Assembly (NCBI RefSeq): GCF_027943255.1
Contig: NC_072897.1
Span: forward strand, 57,808,406 to 57,872,405
Reading direction: 5' to 3'
From: Anastrepha obliqua
Taxonomy: Eukaryota; Arthropoda; Insecta; Diptera; Tephritidae
DNA length: 64,000 bases
Of this stretch, positions 20,911 to 32,734 are shown piece after piece (within the stretch, counting starts at the first letter, position 1; every line of letters begins with the position of its first letter). A model generated the notes under the pieces. That model did no database searches. It had not been told where the DNA came from and saw only the letters and a list, made by a program, of their open reading frames with translations. The translations under genes were made by a program, and so were the position numbers.

Positions 20911-22303
20911 TTACAGTCGTGTTAATTTTGAAGATATAGATTCCCTTATCCGCATAGCTACATCAGAATATGTTGAAGGAGAAGGTTCATACGTTTGATT
21001 AAAATGGTTTTTTTCAACATTTTCTGAAAAATCATCAACCACGCGATAATGGATACAAATATTGTGCAATGCTGCGGCAACGTTCACTATTTGGCAAACC
21101 TTCATGGGTTCATAATAAAGCTCACGAGTACCCAGAAGGCATCTGAATCGGTTTTTAAATACACCTATGGTCCTTTCTATAGTATTTCTGGCTTTTGCAT
21201 GTATTTTATTGTAGTTTCCTTCGGCGCTTTCTGTTGTAGGTGAACGAAAAGGTGTCATTAACCATGGCTCTAGAGCATATCCAGCGTCTCCTATGGTCCT
21301 TTCTATAGTATTTCTGGCTTTTGCATGTATTTTATTGTAGTTTCCTTCGGCGCTTTTTGTGGTAGGTGAACGAAAAGGTGTCATTAACCATGGCTCTAGA
21401 GCATATCCAGCGTCTCCTGTGGAATAAATAAAATCATTTTAGCAAAAAACTATTCAAACGGTCTATATGTGTATGCACATACCCAAAAGCCAAGTGTTTC
21501 GTTCGCCGTTTAGGTATTTGTTTTCAAAAAAATTTCGCGCGCTGCTTACGTTCCAAATATGAGCATCGTAGTTGCTGCCAGGATACTGCGCATTCACGTA
21601 GCGAATTCTCATTTTATTATCGCATATCTGCAATAAATAAAAAATTAGAAAGATATTTGAAATATCAGTTTTTGCAAGACTTACAATCATAGCATTGATG
21701 CTATAGTACCCTTTACGATTAAAATATAGGAATTTGTCCTTAGTTGGCGCAACAATTTTAATGTGTGTTCCGTCTACACATAAAATCGCACCAGGAAATC
21801 CATATTTTCGATAAAAGTCCATCTTTGCTTGTCTTTTTTCTTCGTTGCTTAAATCAAGATTCACCCACTGAGTACATAGGTGACATTGAAGAGTGTATAA
21901 CACGTGTTTTAATACGCCACAAAATGTGGATTGAGCCATGGGAATGTCAAAGTCCTTTCCCACTCCATGCTGGTACCCACCCTCCGCAAAAAAACGTAAT
22001 ACGGAAGACAAACGCTGGAGCGAAGAGATGGAGCTCGACCTCATTGAGCGTGCATTTCCATCTAGGACACTTAAGACGTACAAAAACGCCGCCTTATTCA
22101 AGCGGTAATTTTTAGTAAACCTGTTTCATAAAATAAAGTTAACCTATGAAGTTATGAAGTTATTCCTATACTTACATTGTGTCCTCGACATCGAGCGGAT
22201 TGCTTGCGTCCCTTAATATTTTTCGTTGAATTTTCATATTCGATCTACTTCTTTCACCTTCCGCCTCCACCAACATTATAGAAAATATCAACGAAGAATC
22301 CAT
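20911..22303 (-). CDS. PIF/Harbinger transposase (HARBI1-like), four exons
   Basis: Splicing gives one open frame: exon 1 22303-22176 (MDSSLIFSIML...), exon 2 22120-21685, exon 3 21627-21483 and exon 4 21416-20911. Donors are GTAAGT, GTAAGT and GTATGT and all acceptors end in AG. The DDE catalytic residues lie in CVDGTHIKI, YPGSNYDAHIW and GDAGYALEPW, and the C-terminal part RTIGVFKNRFRCL and ALHNICIHY is typical of HARBI1-like proteins, which cut and join element ends with a TWA target. Exon 4 contains an in-frame 42-codon duplication, so the GDAGYALEPW segment occurs twice. Without that change the protein has the usual length near 380 residues. The gene is otherwise intact; activity with a doubled catalytic segment is doubtful. 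Confidence 0.8.
21171..21422. repeat. 126-bp in-frame tandem duplication in transposase exon
   Basis: TCCTTTCTATAGTATTTCTG occurs at 21171 and again at 21297, and the two 126-base units differ at only about two positions. It duplicates 42 codons around the third catalytic acid. Confidence 0.9.
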
Positions 22304-22586
22304 AACACTTAAAAGCTTTGTTTTTCCAATATATATTTCAGTGTAATTAAATTTATTTACGCTTGTCTTTATTGAAATTTCAATTTATTGCAAAACATTT
22401 GATTTCGAAACGTTAAAATTTAAAATGTGCGTATGGCAACAACTTTTTCGAATTCACATGGGTTGCTTAAAAAATTGCTCCGATTCGGAGCGGACATTTA
22501 CATTCGGAGATTTGCTACGATGGATTGTGTGATAGGGCAGAATATGAGTGCTTATGTGATAGTCATCTGTCTTGTAAGGTGTCTTT

Positions 22587-23050
22587 CTAAATGCTCGACA
22601 ACTGCAGCTGCTGTGCGTAAAGTGCGCGCATGAGCATACAGTAACTTGCAGAAAACAGCACAAAAAGTTCTTCTTCGGACATTTCAATACTAGAAGTAAA
22701 TTTCGAAACAATTATTTGATGTTACGTATTTAGATAAATAGTTAATTAGTATATTACTTTACGTATGTACGAGTATGTAGTTCTTCAATTGATAAAAATT
22801 GCACAAAAACATATGCATATATCTGCAAGGTTAGAAACTTATTCTGAAATTAGAGTATTTTAAGGTTACTGTACACACAATGCTGTGCCTATGAATGTGC
22901 GCTGGATTTCTTGAGAAGTTTTAGGGAATCGTAATATTTCTTTCTGTGGCAAGTGCACACACATACACACATCATATATACTATATGCGCATATGAATAT
23001 AAATTCACATATTTTAATTTGCATATACTATCTTCCTGAGTGCCTGGTAA
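22587..23050 (+). repeat. Dispersed repeat, unfilled copy
   Basis: From CTCGACAACTGCAGCTGCTG to about ATACTATCTTCC the segment matches 49205-49614 plus 51192-51270, including GCGCGCATGAGCATACAGTA and TGTGCCTATGAATGTGCGCT. This copy lacks the Helitron present in the other, which makes it an empty-site reference. The origin of the repeat is unknown; no coding capacity is seen. Confidence 0.85.
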
Positions 23051-23054
23051 TGAA

Positions 23055-23515
23055 TCAATTCTCTATGAAGGATTTGCTTTGGTTTGAAGGGAATTCAACA
23101 AAGTTTTACAGAAGATGCCTTGGCAGACATAATAAATATACGTATATATTTTTGGATGATTTGCCCATTCTAAGTCACATTCGATCTTAGCATATATGTT
23201 TTTAATGATAAAGTGCCTGTAGCTAGCCTACAGCGTTAACATTATTTCTAATATATATAACCATGCATACATACAATTTCGCGCAATTTTCATAAAAAAC
23301 CCAAAAAGAACAAATCTGTAAACATGCATACAAATCATATCATATCAAATGGACAAATCCATTCTGTACGCAAGCAAATGTAAGCTAATGTAAACTACAT
23401 TTTTTCACACTTGCGTGTCACTCTCTCCCTCTCATTTCTCTCCGGCAGCCATATTAATTAATTTCCTACTGTTAACTTGTGGTAAAGTAATTTCTGAGTT
23501 GAATTTCTTACCCGT
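23055..23515. other. Stretch without a recognised gene
   Basis: AT-rich with alternating purine/pyrimidine words such as ATATATAACC and CATACATACA. No domain is found in the 65-codon frame at 22993-23190. Confidence 0.45.
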
Positions 23516-23639
23516 GTTTTGTTAGAGCCCAAAATGAGGAACGGGCCGGGACTGCGCCTTCTCTATGAATTTACGTTCTCTGCGCACACAGTAACCCATT
23601 TACTAACCGTTGCTTTGATGGCTGCAGAACGGAGTAGCT

Positions 23640-26330
23640 TATCTAAGGGGTCAGAAGTCTCGTTACCCACGTTTCTCGAGGTTTATAGGACTCGACTACC
23701 CTTGATGTGGTTGGGGGGCTGTCTAAGGCCATGAGCGCAGCTTGGCTGTCGCTGCAGTCACATATAGATCTGACGCTCCATCGGTTTTCCACAACAAAGT
23801 TCATCGCTTGTTGAACTGCATACTCCTCCGCTTGAAACACAGATGCATGCATTCCAAGAGCAAAGTGCAGTTTTGTCCCGCTGGATTCCACGTAGACCCC
23901 AGAGCCGGAGCCATGCTCGGTCCTGGAGCCATCCGTGAAATGCGAAAACAGTGTTTGCCGAGCTCATTTTCAGAGCTTGATCACAACTGAGCCTCCAAAA
24001 GCACTACACTGTATCTCTTTTCAAGTACGACTCTTGATGGCATGGAGTCAAGGGGCATGGAGAGAATCGTTGGATCGAAGTCCATGCCTTCTCTGTTTCC
24101 CAATGCCGGACAGGAGCCGTATCAGTTCAGATTGTGTTTCAGCCTGCAGATGGCATTCAAGGCCTCTCTTTGGATGAAATCATGAAGTGGTGGGAGACCA
24201 ATCAAAGCATCTAATGCCGGGGCTGAAGTAGTCGGAAAAGCTCCAGTGCAACAGATGGCCACAGTGCGTTGAAGTCTCGATAAGGCCCTCCTGACTCCCA
24301 CCAGAGAGAGTCTACTCATCCAGACCACTGATGCATAGGTGATAATAGGTCTTATCATAGCCGCGTAGATCTATTGGACCTTGCTAGGAGAAAGACCACA
24401 CGTTTTTCCAAAGACACCTTTGCACTGCCAGAAAGCTGTTAGTTCTTTGGATGTGTTTGTTTCATCGTGTGATTTCCATAGGTGCTTACTATTGAGGATT
24501 ACTCCAAGATATTTGATTTCTTTGGATAGCCGGATTGTGACTCCTTTTAGCTTAGGTCGAAGGAGTCCATCAAGATTACTCCTTCTAGTAAAGAGGGCAA
24601 AACCAGGTTTGGTGGGATTTGCCGATAGCTCTTTAGCACAGAACCAAGTGTCAATCATATTTAGATTTTGCTGCACTTTTCTAGAGATGCTCATAAGCGA
24701 AGGACCCGTTGACAAACAGGCGACGTCGTCCACATGTGTATGTGTGTAGTCTCCAGCATTATTTAAGGTAGTGAGTTGAGGATCGATCACCATGCACCAG
24801 AGCAATGGAGACAGCACACCGTTTTGGGGGCAACCTCTATTAACTCTGGATGACACCAGCAGATCTTCCTCTGCTCGCACCGTGACGATTCTTTAGGCTA
24901 GCATTTAACGACTCCAATTCATCAGCACCCGGTCTACACCATGTCTACTGGTCTAAAGCTTTTGGGGCTGGTGCAGTCATCTCTTCCAACCTTAGGGATG
25001 AACGCGACCCTCACCATCCTCCAAGAGCGTAGTATATAGGCCAGTGCCAGCATGCAGAGAAGATTTTCTTCAAGGCTGCTGTCACGGCCTCTGCGCCTTC
25101 CTTCAGCATGGAAGGATATATGCCACCTGGTCCGGCCGACTTGTAGCCGCCAAAAGATATGTTGCCAAATCGAATGGCGGCCTCATTCACCACAGGTCTT
25201 GGAACGAACCAGTCATGCCGAGAAGGTGTAGCAGCTCTGACAACCGCCTCTATCAATAAGGGCTGTTGCCGGCCGACGTTTATCTGAATACTTGGCAAGT
25301 GCTGAGTGTCTCACTTTGCCTCTCCGAGAAGAAACCATCAGATTTCCTATGTAACCACAGCTTTGCAATTGGGTCCCTTTTCAGGATCCTAACCAATTTC
25401 GCGGCGTCACTCAGAGGCTCAATATTGCTGCAGAATTCCCTATAAGAGGCTCATTGCGATTCCCGAATAAGCCTCTTGTAGTTTTTCTGAACATCACGGT
25501 ATCCCTCCCAGTCCTCAGCAAGGTTAGTCTTGAGGGCCCGGTTTATAAGTTTTCTCGACTCACGCCTCAACATCTGAAGCTTTCGATTCCACCAAGGAAC
25601 GGGAATTGGACAGGCTGACTCAAAACATTCAGTTAGGGCAGCGTTGAGTTTCTCAACAGCCGCCTCAATGGCCTGTTCTTTTCGAAATGTGGCGTAACGT
25701 CAAGGTCCGTCAACACCCCCCTAAACTTCTGCCAATCTGATTTTCTGGGGTTTCTAGAGGGCAATGGCATTTGTGCCTCCTCGCGACACTGAAACTCAAG
25801 GTGGTCTGAGCAATAATCATTGGCAAGGACCCTTCAGGTCTTGATTGATCACCCAAGTTTTGAGTTTGATAGGGTGAAATCTGTCACCTCCTGCCTTCTA
25901 GCAGTTACAAACGTAGGATGTGTGCCCTTGTTCTAAATGTTTAGCCAAAAGGTAGCGATAAACTCGAATAGCCGACAACCCCGTCCATTGCACTTGCTGC
26001 TGCCCCAGATTGTATGCTGGGCATTAGCATCGCAACATAGGACAAGACCCAGATTGCGCCGCTCACAGAACCTCACGAGACTAGTGGCTTTCCTAAGTGG
26101 TGGCCCTTCCAGAGCATCGTAAAGCAATTAAACAGATGCTATCACAAACTTCGACAATCAACGTCTACCCACATAACACACCTCAGCCGCTACCAGGTCT
26201 TGACAACAGAATTGCTCAAGAACCGTCACAGTGAGATGGGATGATACTATAACACCAGTCCTAGATCTATTCGACGCGTTTAAGCCGTAGAGGCAGGCCT
26301 AAAGACCCAGGGCTCTTGCACTGTTGTTAT
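23640..26330 (-). pseudogene. LOA-like LINE ORF2: endonuclease, RT, RNase H
   Basis: The endonuclease is seen at 26127-25933 as RRNLGLVLCCDANAQHTIWG, including the metal-binding DANA motif. The RT begins with a degenerate FGGYKSAGPGGIYPSMLKEG (25298-25011), continues at 24880 with SRVNRGCPQNGVLSPLLW and the catalytic box as HVDD, and the thumb KEIKYLGVILNSK. The connection region (24358-24122, MIRPIITYASVVW) follows. RNase H spans about 23940-23640: DGS, then ASVFQAEEYAV and DCSDSQAAL give the catalytic D, E and D. The enzyme would nick target DNA and copy the element RNA. At least five frame changes make it inactive. Confidence 0.8.
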
Positions 26331-26517
26331 GTGGGGTAATGTGTGCAGCTGGGTAAGCCTTCTACTTAGTAGGGCGGTAGCGGCTTTGGAATGCTGCGTG
26401 ACAGTAACTAGAGGACCCGTCCGAGCCAATCATCTGGGAAAGACGTGGAAGCTGCCCGTCCGAAAGAAGAGACTCAAACGGTTCCCGTACCGTGAACCCA
26501 TGATATTAGCACTGGCT

Positions 26518-28705
26518 TCATCTACTCGCATCACAAGAGCATCCTCTTCCTTTCCTTTGCAGTTTTTGCTCTTGGTGTACGAGAGGACTCGCCAAAGCCT
26601 CATGCTGATGCCGTATTCTGGGCACGTTGACAGGATAGGACATCCGCTGTAGGCAGGTCTGGATCCGGAGTCCAGCAGATGGCCTTCCCGATGGGTACAC
26701 TCTCTTCACTGTAAAGTGCGAAGCGAGTGGTCCCGTTCCGTCCTTTGTCTCATAGCCCTTCGCGTTGGCTTCAGGACCGGAGGCAATAACCTGACGCATC
26801 AGTCGATTTTTGCAGTATTTGATTTCTGCATCCGTTAGCTGATGGTCAGGCCCAAGTTTACCAATCACAGCCACAGGTCGTGGGACAGCAGCTTTCTCGC
26901 TATAGGATGGCTTAGCCGCACCATTGGATGTGCTCGGGCGGGGGTCCATCTCCCCATTCCTCACTGACGATAATTTCGCCGGGCAGACAGTTGTGCTGAA
27001 CTTTTTGTCGAGGCGCCGATAGGGACGTGGCTCAGCAGAAGCTTTTGACGCCACATTGACTGGCCCTAAGACCGCGCTCGTATCTTGGCGAGTCGAGGCT
27101 CGGTTATTAGCGGCAGCTGAAGGGAAGGGGGGTGTATTGCTTTCAGCTACCCACCTTCGCCGCTTACCTCCGTCTCCTCCCGGATGCGCTCTCGCTCATA
27201 GAGCTGAGACGTTTGGGTTATTATTGGGGCCTCCAGAATCCATGACCCTGCCGCCCAAGTGGGCGAATTGCCATTTGTGTATATTCCACCTGGAGTAATA
27301 TCATTTGTGTTGTCCGTTACCAAGGATGGTTTTTATTCGGGACTCCTCCCTAGCTTGTTTGGTTCACGGATGGCACCCTGATTCTACGCCAACTTTGAAT
27401 CATCACAAGAGTGTTGAACCCACCCCATCAGGGAAGGCCACTCGTGTGATATCAGGGCTTCCCTACAATTTTATATTCCAGTACTCAAGGGTTGCTATTT
27501 AGATCGGTTTGAAGTTCCTTATTACGAATATACATGCAATGACCGTCTCTGTGCAGAGGGACGGCGACTGGATTGCCACTTAGTAACCAGAGTGCGGCCG
27601 TTCCTGCTTGCTGATGAAAATCGCATCTAGCGTCTGCTGTACGACTTCTATGCATGGAGTGCCCTCGTAACTTTTTAGCGAGAGGGGATCTTCTTGACCC
27701 TAGCAGGGGTTCGGTGCGGTCGCGTCTACTCAGTAAATGCAATTGGTGACACTTTGCATTCTTGTATTTTGTTCTCTGGTTTCCCGCATCCCATGCACGT
27801 ATCGCATTTACCATGGCCAGTGCAGTTTGCTTGTGTGCGCTCGCGATAACACCCCTTAATTTGTTCCCTCCAACCTCCTCTGCGGAGAAAACCATGTACT
27901 GTTTCCGCGCGCTCGGTGCTGTTATCCTCATGTGTATCTGTTCCTCCTGGTTGGTGAGCAGTTTCCGTAGTGCTTTTTCCACCTTCACCTTGGACGTGAA
28001 GGAGTCGAGATCTCCGATCTCAATCGTAGAGCTTGGCTTTAAATCCGCGATGAAAGATGTGTCCTGCAAAGTTGCTCCCAGCTGATGCACGCATTTTGGC
28101 GTAACATTGTCTCCCCTACCAAACTCTAAATGTATTTATTTGTTTTCCTAAGGGACTTTACTTTAACTGACTCATCAGTCGTAATCTTTGCTCTCAAGTC
28201 CTTCAGGACATCTGAATAACTATGGCCTTCTGCAATGTTCTTACGGGGATTCAAAAGCGACCTTGTGTCTTTCGCTGCACCAACGTCTGCAGTTCAGCGT
28301 TATATCCAGCAGCTCATCCATTTTTGATACTCCAAGTTTGACCTGGCTGCTGATGTTCTTTTGATGTCTGAACACCTGCTGCATAGAGCTTATCACCAGC
28401 TTGCATTGGGCGATCGCTTCTTCCTCCATTCTCCTCAGTTTTTAATCAGCTCAAGCCAAGCCAATTGCGTTGATGGACGCGCTTTCTTTTGTGGCGACTG
28501 TTATTGCGATTTGCTGGGACGGAGTGAAGAGCTGTTCTGCCCCTGCAAGTATGCTGGTTAGCATATACTGTGGCGGTTGTAGCCCTCCAATGCTGGTACT
28601 GGAGGCATTCCTGAATGCTGATCTTATTGCGCCCGTTGCCGTTTGCGGGGCTATCAGCTTTTGCATTTTTGATCGCAATGTGGGCTGATCCGTTTTCAGT
28701 TGCAT
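26518..28705 (-). pseudogene. LOA-like LINE ORF1 (gag-like)
   Basis: Three open pieces make up a broken ORF1. The 5' pieces (28705-28451 and 28429-28241) show a helical, coiled-coil-like start with MEEEAIAQCKLVISSMQQVF. The middle (28090-27485) holds STIEIGDLDSFTSKVKVEKA and AVGGNKLRGVIASAHKQTAL-like blocks of the RNA-binding region of R1/LOA-type gag proteins. A 178-codon frame (27054-26518) with basic, Pro-rich sequence may be the start of a second domain or of ORF2. The zinc knuckles expected near 27600 are scrambled. Confidence 0.6.
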
Positions 28706-28964
28706 TCAGAATGGGTACGTTCTTTGCCGGCGTGGATTTTAGCAGTAATCTACTTGTTCTTCTTTGCTTCCTTCTTTTATTTTTTCCCTAGGTTGTTTGT
28801 TTTTGATTTTGCTTTTCAGTACTTTAAAAAGTCAACTTCAGACCGCTATCCTCACATGAAATCGCAGTTTCCCTAGGTGTCCCCAACTGGATCTCTCAAC
28901 TGAGCCTAGTCTTTTATGCGTATGTATGTATTCTTTTCCCCGACCCGCTGGGGATTACTACATA

Positions 28965-29625
28965 ATATAAAAATAATAATAAATTATTAACTCTTATAAA
29001 TCGAGATTAATAAACAATTACTAATTATTTGATCAACCCTGATACACAAGGTACAATGAATAAAGTTTTCTTTAAAATTAAAATTCTTCAAAATATTTCA
29101 ATATTCTTTCACAATGTGTTATAAACAAAATATTATTAAAAATGCATGAAACAGTATTTTATGTAATTGTTTTTAATAGATTAAATAAATATGAAATAAA
29201 TATTAAATAAATACTCAATTTATATTAATTTGCACAAAAATCTTTTCAATGTAAATGAAATACTTTATTTAGTAAGCTTTAAATTGTCATTCTATGTAGA
29301 GACACTTTTCGTTTCATCTACTATGTTACGATTTAACTTATCTTAAGAGTAAGAGCGACGGCCGATATGTACATATTTTAGAGCTAAAATCAATTTATAA
29401 TCTTTAAAACTTTACTGTCAATTCCACTTTCGAAAACAGTTTCTAATTTAAATCCATTTAAATAATTTTATTGCAACCCATCTCTACTTAAATATAAACC
29501 ATACCTCAATCTGACATAAATATTCTAATAACGACCGTATAAAACTAAAAAACAAAGTTAATTTAGGCACATCGTGGATTATCAATTACAGGATAGGTTC
29601 CTCTGAATATAAGAAGAGCATAACT
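28965..29625. other. AT-rich stretch without a gene
   Basis: Long A/T runs with no open frame of note and no recognisable element ends. Confidence 0.5.
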
Positions 29626-29630
29626 ATTAC

Positions 29631-29902
29631 TGCCGAAGCCGAATGGGTTGGTGCGTGAATACGATTCGGAATTCACAAAGAGAACGTTGGTTCGAATCTC
29701 GGTGAACCACTAAAATTAAGAAAAAGATGTTTCTAATAGCGGTCACCCCTCGGCAGGCAATGGCAAACCTCCGAGTGTATTTCTGCCATGAAAAAGCTTC
29801 TCATAAAAATATCTGCCGTTCGGAGTCGGCTTGAAACTGTAGGCCCCACACCACAAATAGGAGGAGGAGCTCGGCCAAACACCCAAAAAGGGTGCACGCG
29901 CC

Positions 29903-29935
<33 letters not shown>
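29631..29935 (+). mobile_element. tRNA-derived SINE, copy 3, full length
   Basis: Starts TGCCGAAGCCGAATGGGTTG, with B-box-like GGTTCGAATCTCGG, the shared body CAGGCAATGGCAAACCTCCG and TGCCGTTCGGAGTCGGCTTG, and the 3' part GGAGGAGGAGCTCGGCCAAA then ACGCGCCAATTA. It ends in an (AT)n run of about 30 bases, which acts as the tail. Confidence 0.85.
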
Positions 29936-29938
<3 letters not shown>

Positions 29939-30189
29939 TATTAATAACATTTTAAATAATAGGGTATCTTATCCTAGTTTACAAGTTTCAATAAAATTTT
30001 AATAAAAGTAAATAGTTTTAAAATTTCTCATAATAAAACTATACATATTTTATTTATACAAAATTTAACTTTCACCAAAAAGATTTTATTTGTATGATAT
30101 AACCGCGGCTGCTGGCATAAATTTAGCCAATACTGTATAAAATTACTTTGGCGAGTTTTTGAAGGAAACTCTCTTTTAGATCATCGTCT

Positions 30190-31960
30190 TAACGAATTCT
30201 GACTGGGAATTTATACTATATCATTACCTTCTGGTAGGAATCCTCGAACTGTGGGCTGGGACAGGTATGGTGAGCTTGTAACAGAGCGAATACTTGGTGG
30301 AACGCTGAACTCTCGGTTCAAAAAAGTTCTTAATGAAGCCTTAAAAAGCCAAACAAAAGTAGACAGAACCAATCATCCACTTGCACAGAGAGTATACAAG
30401 AAAAAAGTGAGGCAAACCACACTTGAATCTTATAGAAATTTCTGTAGTGCAGTCGAAGAAACGAAAGAAACAGCTAGACTTTGTATGGTCCTTCAATTAA
30501 ACTGCTCAGTAAATCTGGATTCCATTCGTAAACCTGACGGTTCATATACCATCACAATGACGACGCGTAAGAGTAGTATTTATTGTGAAACCAGGAAAAG
30601 ATGACTATACCCTAGCTAAAAGTCTTAGACCAATCAGTTTGCCATCGTTCTTGTTGAAAAGAACGAGAAGTAGAGAAATATATTCGAGTGAGGGTATTGC
30701 CGAGAAGTGGTTATCAACATGCTTATCAGAGTGGAAAATCATTCACAAGATAACATTAAAATCATACACATGATTCATCCTTACATGATCGTGTTAGCAA
30801 GACTTCGTGGACATTGAGGGGGCTTTTGACAATGCCACTTTTTACTCAACATGTTCCTTCTGACAAATGACAAGGAATTAATCAAACTACTCTAAAATGG
30901 ATACATTCCATGATCTCTGAGAGGCTGCCAACCGCTGTTGAGAACAGTGACGAACTAATTATCGCCAGGATGTTCTTTCTACTCTGTTGTGGTTCTTTGT
31001 CGTAGACTCTCGGCTAACGGAGATGCTGGAACTCGGATTTCATGTCCAAGCATATGCGGCCGATGTCTATGCGCAAGCATCGGAAGTTGGATGGACTTAG
31101 CCTTTCAGCACTTAAAGGTGTGATACTCAGTCTCTTTGAGAAAGTTAAATATCTATGAGTAATCTTGAATATGAAACTGACTTGGGAAACACATGTTTCG
31201 CTGCAGGTGAATCGCGTATTGACTTTCTGGCACGAATACGGAATTTCGAGACACAAAGAAATCTTCTCTGAAAAATCAATGTAGAGTGCATTCAAAGAGG
31301 TTTGACGGATACTTTCTTTACCTATGAGTCCAAGGATGAAATAGGTTCTCGAACCGGATGGTACTTAATTGATAGTAATAAGTCTCATTACGCTTTGGGA
31401 AGAATGGCAACGGTTTCCCAAACAGAAATTTTTGCCATTCTGAAAATAGCAGAATAGATAATTAAGAGGAGATGGAGCAGGAAACAGAGTTGAGTCTTCA
31501 GTAGCAGTGTGACTGTACCAAAAGCCCTGGAGAAGGGAAAGCAAACCTCAAATATTGTTCAAGAATGTAAGAGAAGGCTTAATTCTGATGCAAGACAGAA
31601 TAAGCTTGTACTTATATGAGTTCCAGGACCCTGCGGTGCTCAATGGAATGAAATTGCCGATGAGTTGGCCAACTGTGGATCAGCGGTTCCTTCACAGTTT
31701 ACATAAAGAGCGATGTTTCCCAGCGGTTTGGGGAAAAGAATACACCCGCCGCAAGGCATACTGCAAAAATTATTCGGATTAAACAGTCCAAGAGCTGGTG
31801 GAAGAATTATTCTATTACCTCTGTACAGGAGGCAGACGCCTCTCCGAATTGGCTGACAGCTTAATGCCACATCCGCTCCCGTCTCGCTAAAACGTTTCAG
31901 CTACCGACGAAACTGGAAGACGGCAGAAAAAGAAAGAGAAAATAGTGCCGCTAAAAATGT
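30190..31960 (+). pseudogene. LINE ORF2 with RT and RNase H, heavily decayed
   Basis: The 117-codon frame at 30251 begins with NPRTVGWDRYGELV, the end of a LINE endonuclease, and runs through the linker to RKPDGSYTITM. The RT follows in pieces: KPGKDDYTLAKSLRPISLPS (about 30587-30645), a DIEGAFDNA-like block near 30810 and a catalytic box changed to YAADV near 31045. RNase H-like parts are ALGRMATVSQTEIFAILKI near 31395 and a VPGPCGAQWNEIADELANCG block near 31625. The C-terminal cysteine part at 39640-40025 may be its other end, separated by the R1-like LINE. The altered catalytic box and frequent shifts make it inactive. Confidence 0.65.
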
Positions 31961-32015
31961 GTAACCATTGCAACACTCGCTCACAACACACAAACATAAA
32001 TGACGAAGATGGCCA

Positions 32016-32710
32016 ATGGCAAATTGTTGGGGAAAAAAGAAGGCGAATCGGAAGTGCTTAGCAGTGTGTCCAAAGACTGGCCCTAAAGCAGCAAATATTG
32101 AAAAAGAGATTCAATCGGAAGCACTTCTAATCAGGCCAGCAGAAAGACAAAGCTACGAGGATGTTCTCAGAAACCTCCGTAACAAAATAAAGCCTGGCGA
32201 CAATGAAGCCGAAATAAAAGCCGTTCGTAAAACAAGGGCGAGAGCAATACTGGTTGAACTAGAAAAATGTGAGCAGATCAAGCCCACCTTCTGCAAGGTA
32301 CTAAAAGCCACTCAACAGGGATCGGCTGTTATTACAGACTTTAAACCGAAATTACGGTAGAGATACGAGACTTAGATTCTCTTACTACAAAGAAGGAAGC
32401 AGTAGAGGCTCTAAAGACGACCCTCAATATAACCACGGAAGAGATAGGCGTAAACTTATCTGCACCAAACAGCGGAGAACAGGTTCGCGGTTACGTGACT
32501 TCAACGCAGGAGAAAGCTGACATTCTCTTCAATAAGTCACGCACAAAAATTGGCTGGGGGAACTGCATAATGCGACCCCAGCTAAATACCAAGTGTTTCT
32601 TATTTTCAACATGGAATTGTAAAGAGCCCGACAGAAGGGGCCAGGGTCTCTGTCTTATGTGTGGCGAGCCGGGCCATAAGCTCCAAGAAGATATAAAAGT
32701 CAAAATGTAA
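32016..32710 (+). pseudogene. R1-like LINE ORF1 (gag-like)
   Basis: The first frame (32016-32360) has ALLIRPAERQSYEDVLRNLR and KTRARAILVELEKCEQIKPT, typical of the central gag region of R1-type elements. A shift near 32360 leads to a DLDSLTTKKEAVEAL-like block. The last frame (32495-32710) ends in cysteine clusters, WNCKEPDRRGQGLCLMCGEP, matching the GPDR linker between CCHC knuckles. The protein would package element RNA. It is followed within about 30 bases by the endonuclease of ORF2. At least two shifts are present. Confidence 0.75.
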
Positions 32711-32734
32711 AAAGAATATATGCATGTACTACAA

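Larger units (their letters stand above)
19749..22541. mobile_element. PIF/Harbinger element with both genes
   Basis: The left end region TCGGCTTTATCACGCACTCC and the inverted right end (TCTGCCCTATCACACAATCC on the minus strand) share TATCAC.CA.TCCATCGTA. A 3-bp TWA duplication could not be fixed, so ends are accurate to a few bases. Inside are a MADF/Myb-like gene on the plus strand and a DDE transposase gene on the minus strand, facing each other, the standard two-gene set of this superfamily. Confidence 0.75.
23520..28960 (-). mobile_element. LOA-like LINE, nearly full-length, decayed
   Basis: The minus strand carries, in order from 28960 down to 23520, an ORF1, an endonuclease, an RT and an RNase H. 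This order with a C-terminal RNase H fits the LOA/I group of non-LTR elements. Frame changes occur throughout. A deleted sister copy lies at 11165-12490. No clear poly(A) tail or target duplication was found at the 3' end near 23520. Confidence 0.75.
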
